NCBI GenBank assembly: GCA_017472605.1
Contig: JAFUPV010000070.1
Coordinates: 27,588 to 91,587 of the forward strand
Length of the DNA stretch: 64,000 nucleotides
Direction of reading: 5' to 3'
Source of the DNA: Lachnospiraceae bacterium
GTDB taxonomy: Bacteria; Bacillota; Clostridia; Lachnospirales; Lachnospiraceae
The position numbers were made by a program, and so were the translations under genes. Within the stretch, counting starts at the first letter, position 1; every line of letters starts with the position of its first letter. Below, piece after piece: positions 59,126-64,000 of the stretch. The notes under the pieces were generated by a model that worked only from the letters and a program-made list of their open reading frames with translations, was not told the DNA's origin and did not search any database.

Positions 59126-60064
59126 ATGGAAAACAGAGAGAGTAAATATGTACAGATATTAAATGAAATATGCCAAGAAGAAGGGATTACACTCAGTTCT
59201 TATTCCGGTGACTGGGCATTTATGCTGAAGCGTCAGGACAGGAAAGCGTTTATTCTGGGCTACCAGTTCGGTTTGAACCAATCATCGGTGCAGCAGATCT
59301 GTACCGATAAAAACATCGCCAGCGAGGTACTGACACAGGAAAATGTTCCCTGCGTGTTTCATCAGTGCTACATGAGTCCGCAGCTGCAGAGCTATATCGG
59401 AGTTCAGGGAAACTGGCGCACGCTTCTTGGAGAACTGGAAAAACATGGGACACTGGTATGTAAAGATAATTATGGAACAGGAGGAAATCAGGTTTATCTG
59501 GTTCATAATGCCAGAGAACTGGAAGATGCCGCATCAAAGATATTTACTGTTTCTCAGGCAATGGCGGTGTGCCCCTATGAGGAGATTATAGAAGAATTCC
59601 GTCTGGTAATTCTGGATGGAGAAATTCGCCTTGCGTTCACGAAAATTCGTCCGTCTCTTACTGGAGACGGTGTAAAAACAGTTGCTGAGCTGTTTGCGGA
59701 AGCGGTCATCGATGGGAAAGCCTGTGGAATGACAGCACCGGCAAAAAAAGATCTTACCATTATTCCTGCAGGCGGCGAAAGCTGGCTGCTGAACTGGAAA
59801 CATAATCTTGGTCAGGGAGCCCGTGCGAGAGAACTGGATGTTACGGAACTGGATCCCAGAGCTGTTGAGCTGGCAGACCGTGTTTATCATGCGTTAAACA
59901 TTCGGTTTGCGTCTGTCGATGTGATTCGCTGTGCGGACGGATGGAAAGTGCTGGAGGTAAACAGCGGTGTAATGATGGAGCATTTTGCATCGACTGGCCC
60001 GGCTTATTATCAGAAGGCAAAGTCAATCTACCGGGACGCAATCCTGAAAATGCTGCAGGAATGA
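59126..60064 (+). CDS. ATP-grasp family ligase-like protein
   Basis: The 312-aa protein has the ATP-grasp layout of RimK/cyanophycin-synthetase type ligases: VCKDNYGTGGNQVYLVHN (nucleotide loop, about 115-132), EEIIEEFRLVILDGEIRLAF, and a metal-binding VDVIRC...KVLEVNSGVMM near the C-terminus. It should join an amine to a carboxylate; substrate unknown. AAAAGGACATTT precedes the ATG. The SGNH gene follows after 42 bp, suggesting a two-gene operon. Confidence 0.75.
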   Translation: MENRESKYVQILNEICQEEGITLSSYSGDWAFMLKRQDRKAFILGYQFGLNQSSVQQICTDKNIASEVLTQENVPCVFHQCYMSPQLQSYIGVQGNWRTLLGELEKHGTLVCKDNYGTGGNQVYLVHNARELEDAASKIFTVSQAMAVCPYEEIIEEFRLVILDGEIRLAFTKIRPSLTGDGVKTVAELFAEAVIDGKACGMTAPAKKDLTIIPAGGESWLLNWKHNLGQGARARELDVTELDPRAVELADRVYHALNIRFASVDVIRCADGWKVLEVNSGVMMEHFASTGPAYYQKAKSIYRDAILKMLQE

Positions 60065-60106
60065 TGGCACATCAGATCGGATAGATGTGATAACAGGAGG
60101 AAAGAG

Positions 60107-61882
60107 ATGGAACAATTAAAACAACCAAGTGCTCCAAAGGATCCGGTTCAAAAGCGTCCAGCTGTCTACCTGATGTTTGAAAGTCTGGTGGAAGCCAGAC
60201 CAAACGGCCAGGGAGGATATCAGGATGTGAATTATCTGGACGGGAGGGTCGAAGCAAAAGTAACTTCTGTTTTGCCTGAACTGGACAAGAATCTGGCGAA
60301 GAAACTTCAGGTCTGTAGCAGCTTTCGCCAGCTGGTTCATTCAATCGGTGTTTCTGCATCTGCCGTGAATGCAGAAGATCGTAACGATGTGATGCAATTC
60401 TCACTGAACTGTAATTGTCAGAATGGATATGAGGGAACATCCTTTCATACCGATGTTTTATTAAATGGGCGGGAAAGCATTGTTGCACTGGAAGCGTATC
60501 CATGCTCAGAACAGGATACCGTTCTTTCTTCTGTTCTCATGAAGTTTCCGCGATATATGACTGCAAAAATTACCGTTGTTTTCTATCTGCAGTATGGAAT
60601 TCCGGTTCCTGAGCTTACCGTAGACGAGCCGGTGAATTTTGAATCGGAAGCATATCAGAGAATGATTCAGCGGTCTCTTCTTCATGAAGGAAATCTGTCC
60701 CGCGTAACTCGTACCATTGAAAAAGCAAAGCGTGGGGATGAGGTGACAATCGCTTTCATCGGCGGTTCCATTACGCAGGGAGCGGCTGCGAAACCAATCG
60801 GAACGGCAAGCTATGCATATCTGACGTATTCCTTCATTAAACAATGTTTTGCACCGGGAGACGGAAGAAATGTCCATTTTGTAAAAGCCGGTGTTGGCGG
60901 AACTTCCTCTGAATTTGGTGTTGCCAGATATGAGCGGGATCTTCTTAGAAATGGCACAGTGAAACCGGACCTTGTTATTATTGAATATGCAGTCAATGAT
61001 CTGGGCGATGAAACAGAAGGAATCTGCTATGAAAGTCTGATTCGGAAAGCAATGAAAGGGCCTGGCGAACCAGGTGTCATCCTGCTTTTCTCCGTGTTTA
61101 TGGATGACTGGAATCTTCAGGAACGTCTGGCACCAATCGGATATCACTATGATCTGCCGATGGTCAGCATAAAAGATGCAGTCGTTCCACAGTTTTATGA
61201 AGAAACACCGGTCATTACGAAACGTCAGTATTTCTATGATCTGTTCCATCCAACCAACGAAGGTCATCGGATCATGGCAGACTGCATACGCAATCTGCTG
61301 ATGCTGGCATCGGAGTGCATTTCAGAAGACGATTGCCTGAATAACGACTGCCAGTTAAAACCGCATCCACTCCTTGGAAACACATGGCAGGATCTTCAGA
61401 CCATTACCAGAAAAACCTGTCAAAACTGCAACAATGTGATGGCATTGGAATGTGGAATGTTTTGTGAGAGCGACAATGTTCTGCAATGTGTTGAACTGGA
61501 CGATCATGCATATACAACGCCAGAGTTTGAAGATAACTGGATGTATGCTGGGATGATGTCGGCAGAGAAGGACGAGTTCGTCGTTGAGTCTGATCAGGCT
61601 GCATGCGCAGAAGAGGTGCCTGTGAGGAACACATTTTGTCTGACCATTCGCTGTCAGAATCTGATGATACTCTATAAGGATTCCGGTGATCCGTCTTTCG
61701 GACCGGCAGACATCTTTGTTGATGGACAGAAAGCGCGAACCATTGATCCGCTGGAAGTTGGATGGAATCATTGTAATGCGGCAATCATCGTGCAGAGCGA
61801 TCAGGATGCGATTCATCAGGTGGAAGTGCAGATGGTGGATCCGATGAAATGTTTTACGATTCTTGGTTTCTGTTATGTATAA
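60107..61882 (+). CDS. SGNH/GDSL-family hydrolase
   Basis: The 591-aa protein has a three-part layout. An N-terminal beta domain (about 1-200) is followed by an SGNH esterase core with GGSITQG (219-225, nucleophile Ser221), GVGGTSS (Gly block), EYAVND (Asn block) and DLFHPTNEGH (378-387, catalytic Asp/His). A C-terminal beta domain completes it. No signal peptide, so probably cytoplasmic. It may deacylate a glycan or peptide made with the ATP-grasp enzyme; inferred from pairing only. GGAGGAAAGAG precedes the ATG. Confidence 0.8.
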   Translation: MEQLKQPSAPKDPVQKRPAVYLMFESLVEARPNGQGGYQDVNYLDGRVEAKVTSVLPELDKNLAKKLQVCSSFRQLVHSIGVSASAVNAEDRNDVMQFSLNCNCQNGYEGTSFHTDVLLNGRESIVALEAYPCSEQDTVLSSVLMKFPRYMTAKITVVFYLQYGIPVPELTVDEPVNFESEAYQRMIQRSLLHEGNLSRVTRTIEKAKRGDEVTIAFIGGSITQGAAAKPIGTASYAYLTYSFIKQCFAPGDGRNVHFVKAGVGGTSSEFGVARYERDLLRNGTVKPDLVIIEYAVNDLGDETEGICYESLIRKAMKGPGEPGVILLFSVFMDDWNLQERLAPIGYHYDLPMVSIKDAVVPQFYEETPVITKRQYFYDLFHPTNEGHRIMADCIRNLLMLASECISEDDCLNNDCQLKPHPLLGNTWQDLQTITRKTCQNCNNVMALECGMFCESDNVLQCVELDDHAYTTPEFEDNWMYAGMMSAEKDEFVVESDQAACAEEVPVRNTFCLTIRCQNLMILYKDSGDPSFGPADIFVDGQKARTIDPLEVGWNHCNAAIIVQSDQDAIHQVEVQMVDPMKCFTILGFCYV

Positions 61883-61933
61883 AAAATTTAGAATGGCGAT
61901 GGTTCATTGCGGTTTGTTTCAAACCGAGCATGA

Positions 61934-61978
61934 AAAAACGGTTTTGATGGTATGGATAATATCATCAAAACCGTTTTT
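61934..61978 (+). terminator. Intrinsic terminator after the SGNH gene
   Basis: A perfect 16-bp stem (61934-61949 with 61963-61978) ends in TTTTT. It also has an A-run at its base, so it can work for leftward transcripts of the Rpn-type gene. Confidence 0.85.
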
Positions 61979-62029
61979 CGCATGTGATCATGTACGATGG
62001 ATGCTCTGCCAAATGATTCTGTAAAAATA

Positions 62030-62437
62030 TCAGCAGTTGTTCCGTGCAAAATCAATCGCAGCATCGGAGAGCTTATAAACGTCACGAAGCTTATCGATTG
62101 TTTCGTCTTTTGTTAATCCTTCCTGTCTGCAAAGCGTAATAAGCTGCAGGACAATCTGGTTTCTTTCAGACCGGGCATCAAGAGTTGCCTGCTTGATTTT
62201 CTCCTGAGAGTCAAGATAAGCCTGCTTCACCTGATTTTCCGTGTCCAGTTTCAGCTGTTCCAATTCCTTTTGCGTTTTACGCTTGAAATCTTCCAGCTTC
62301 TTTTCTGCTTTTTCAGTTTTTCGGCGTTCCGCTTGTATGTCCATTTTTTCCATGTTCTCGAAAAGATAACCCATGCGACCGCCCTCCATTTCTTCCATCA
62401 TCTTTTGTGCATCATCGGTTGGTACTTTCATCTTCAT
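62030..62437 (-). pseudogene. Rpn-type nuclease, C-terminal fragment after in-frame TGA
   Basis: The 135-codon fragment encodes the C-terminal helical tail usual for Rpn-type proteins of Lachnospiraceae: GGRMGYLFENMEKMDIQAERR, a long coiled coil and a final helical bundle (EGLTKDETIDKLRDVYKLSD). It is in exactly the same frame as the upstream part, three codons after its TGA. It might restart at the ATG (62437), but no strong ribosome-binding site is visible. Confidence 0.65.
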
Positions 62438-62446
62438 AAGTAAGGA

Positions 62447-63280
62447 TCACAGGATATCCTGAAAAATTTTTCGGATATCTTCTGGCGCGTTTCGGTAGAC
62501 TTTGCTGACGAATTCCCGTGATGTATTCAGGAACTCAGTATAGTCTTTCTCATTCTGTATTTTGTTAATCAGGAACGCGAGGGAAATTTCATCATTGCGT
62601 TCCGCTAACGTTTCATTTGTATAGTCGTGAATACGAACAACCCGATAGGTAAAATCAGGAACCAGTTTCCGGGCATACTTCCAACATTCAATCCGATTAT
62701 GAAAGTGGAGGTCGGCTGTCCATTTTTTGGCTCCCTCATAGTACACAATGGGAATAATCAGAGGATAGCGAAAACTTTTGCGGATGCTGGCAAATTCTTT
62801 TTCACGATTCTTTTTCTTCGCGAATTCGTGCCAGATGGTAACCATGTAACGAAGAAGCTGCATGGAGACGTCGTAATCGACGTAACTTTTGTGGTCGATT
62901 AACGAGATAACAAAAATTTCACGGTCAACACCATTAATATTCAAACGGATACGCTTAACCGTATCGGTTTCAAACTCAATGCCAAGATAAGCCTGATAGG
63001 TGTTTGTGACATCTTCAATGTCTTCCGGTTTCAAATTGGCAAAGATGGGAAGATCAAGATATCCCTTCAAAAACTGACATGCCAGAGTTGGATTTTTGAA
63101 AATCGTCCGGCTGTTTGCGTTTCTGACGTGAAGAGATGCCCGTTCTTCTGGTGTTAATTCCTCCCGATTCTGTGGATTCGTTTCATTCTTGTGAAGTGCG
63201 ATTTCATCTTTCGTTTCGGTATCCGGACACACATCTTCTGGATGAGCATCACGGGCTTCAAGGTGATCAATCGTTTCCAT
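62447..63280 (-). CDS. Rpn-type PD-(D/E)XK nuclease/putative transposase, N-terminal part
   Basis: The 277-aa protein matches the Rpn/PD-(D/E)XK transposase-related family: FKNPTLACQFLKGYLDLPIF near residue 65, IEFETDTVKRIRLNINGVDR, IFVISLIDHKSYVDYDVSMQLLRYM (catalytic D...xHK-type), and IIPIVYYEGAKKWT. These proteins promote recombination as small nuclease elements. Start 63280 is chosen because CGGAGGTACTT precedes it. The family normally continues into the coiled-coil tail found downstream in the same frame; an in-frame TGA (62447-62449) separates them. Confidence 0.75.
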   Translation of the reverse strand: METIDHLEARDAHPEDVCPDTETKDEIALHKNETNPQNREELTPEERASLHVRNANSRTIFKNPTLACQFLKGYLDLPIFANLKPEDIEDVTNTYQAYLGIEFETDTVKRIRLNINGVDREIFVISLIDHKSYVDYDVSMQLLRYMVTIWHEFAKKKNREKEFASIRKSFRYPLIIPIVYYEGAKKWTADLHFHNRIECWKYARKLVPDFTYRVVRIHDYTNETLAERNDEISLAFLINKIQNEKDYTEFLNTSREFVSKVYRNAPEDIRKIFQDIL

Positions 63281-63331
63281 AAGTACCTCCGTAAGAGAAA
63301 CAGAACTGTTTATCTTTAAGCGGCAGGTCAT

Positions 63332-63542
63332 CCAATTCGGAAAATGATTTTTATCACATGCGGTATAGTCATTATAACATTATGGGAAGAAATATGCAAG
63401 AGAATAAGAAGCTTTTTTGTGCCAATAGCAATTGTGTGAAAAATAGAAATGTATAAATGAATATTATGAATGTTTTTTAGGATTACAGGCGCACATCGTG
63501 CGGGGGAATCCGGTAGTATAGAAGAAGCAGAATCATCAAATC
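63332..63542. other. AT-rich non-coding stretch
   Basis: This is the upstream region of the Rpn-type gene. It is AT-rich, with no gene recognised on either strand; it presumably carries the leftward Rpn promoter. Confidence 0.4.
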
Positions 63543-63588
63543 AAGCTCCAGACTGGTTTTACGAATAAACAAAACCAGTCTGGAGCTT
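63543..63588. terminator. Bidirectional terminator-like hairpin
   Basis: A perfect 18-bp inverted repeat (63543-63560 with 63571-63588) has A/T runs at the loop and base. The dispersed palindrome starts 16 bp further on, the same arrangement as at 68-153. Confidence 0.75.
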
Positions 63589-63603
63589 TTCGTATTATTA
63601 CTG

Positions 63604-63634
63604 CATCCAGGCGAACGTGCCAGTGACACGTTCG
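63604..63634. repeat. Dispersed palindromic repeat, copy 2
   Basis: 31 bp identical to 123-153, with arms CGAACGTG (63612-63619) and CACGTTCG (63627-63634). It follows a terminator hairpin by 16 bp. Confidence 0.75.
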
Positions 63635-63639
63635 GTCAG

Positions 63640-64000
63640 AATTAATTGAGCAGCAAGTCGGGCGAGGAGCTTGCGCAGTATGTACCGTCTTATTTATGGG
63701 AGCAGTGAGCTGGATGCGGGCGTCAGTGCAGGTAAAAGCGCTTCGCAAGAATGAGGGAAATTTGCATTTGAACAGCGCTTTTGGCGCTATTTTACTTACA
63801 TTGAGGGGAAGAAAGGTGTGCAGAGGGATGCTCGATTTTGGGAAAGTACCTACACAACAAGTGTTGCCGATGGAAAAAGAGACCATGGAAATGATACCAA
63901 AAACTATTGAAATTGAATAAAAATACACAGAATTACTTGTGAAAAAGAGCGGGCTGATTCCTTTCAACGAGAGTTGGGGCGTTGGCCTTTTTTATAGAGA
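63640..64000. other. Right end of window: no supported gene
   Basis: Open frames exist on both strands (plus 63696-63920; minus 63536-63967), but neither has a convincing ribosome-binding site or recognised domain. The plus frame (VQVKALRKNEGNLHLNSAFG, GMLDFGKVPTQQVLP) looks like sequence I associate with dispersed repeats in related genomes, from memory only. Confidence 0.4.

Overview
The window looks like chromosome of a spore-forming gut Firmicute, most likely Lachnospiraceae. The evidence is a cotJABC spore-coat operon, a T-box-controlled valS, a DUF5717/DUF5716 pair of the kind seen in that family, strong AGGAGG ribosome-binding sites and moderate GC. It is host chromosome with one complete-looking prophage of about 41 kb (5158-46242) in the middle.

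Left host segment (1-5165): an oppBCDF-type peptide ABC transporter operon followed by a small membrane protein gene. The convergent 3' part of cotJC (spore-coat manganese catalase) comes next. Right host segment (46235-64000): the 5' part of cotJC with cotJB and cotJA; a divergent MocR-type regulator that has lost its PLP lysine; an uncharacterised three-gene operon (giant DUF5717 protein, actin-like DUF5716 protein, TPR-like protein); a T-box leader and valS; a SAM methyltransferase; a 99-bp perfect tandem duplication of a hairpin-rich unit in front of an ATP-grasp gene and an SGNH hydrolase; and an Rpn-type nuclease gene split by an in-frame TGA.

The main discovery is the insertion site. 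The prophage splits cotJC at an 8-bp identity (CCCAGTTC at 5158-5165 and 46235-46242). Recombination between the two copies rebuilds an in-frame 202-codon cotJC reading GTEELGHMEII, exactly through the ExxH metal-ligand motif. A large serine recombinase lies 51 bp inside the left end. This is the architecture of sporulation intervening elements such as skin (sigK) and SPbeta (spsM), in which a phage recombinase restores a mother-cell gene. It is therefore a strong candidate for a regulated cotJC switch. Domestication is hinted at by a nonsense codon in the small terminase gene.

Prophage layout. (a) Leftward: recombinase, two predicted small-RNA units, a SIR2-domain protein (probable NADase defence gene), an ImmA-like peptidase, a YgiT-type zinc-finger protein and a CI-like repressor. 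(b) An immunity region with four 15-bp TTGAGA...TCTCAA operators and divergent promoters. (c) Rightward early genes: Cro-like DUF739, small proteins, Gp157, AAA ATPase, RusA, helicase, DUF669 and primase. (d) A candidate origin with 6+6 inverted GGGGAA iterons around an AT-rich core. (e) A sigma-like late activator and a probable late control site. (f) An AT-rich two-gene moron (DUF6731-like plus a membrane protein). (g) Siphovirus packaging, head, tail, baseplate and lysis genes. The head module carries a Prp protease next to scaffold and capsid proteins whose N-termini resemble Prp sites, and a minor head protein with a C-terminal HExxH domain.
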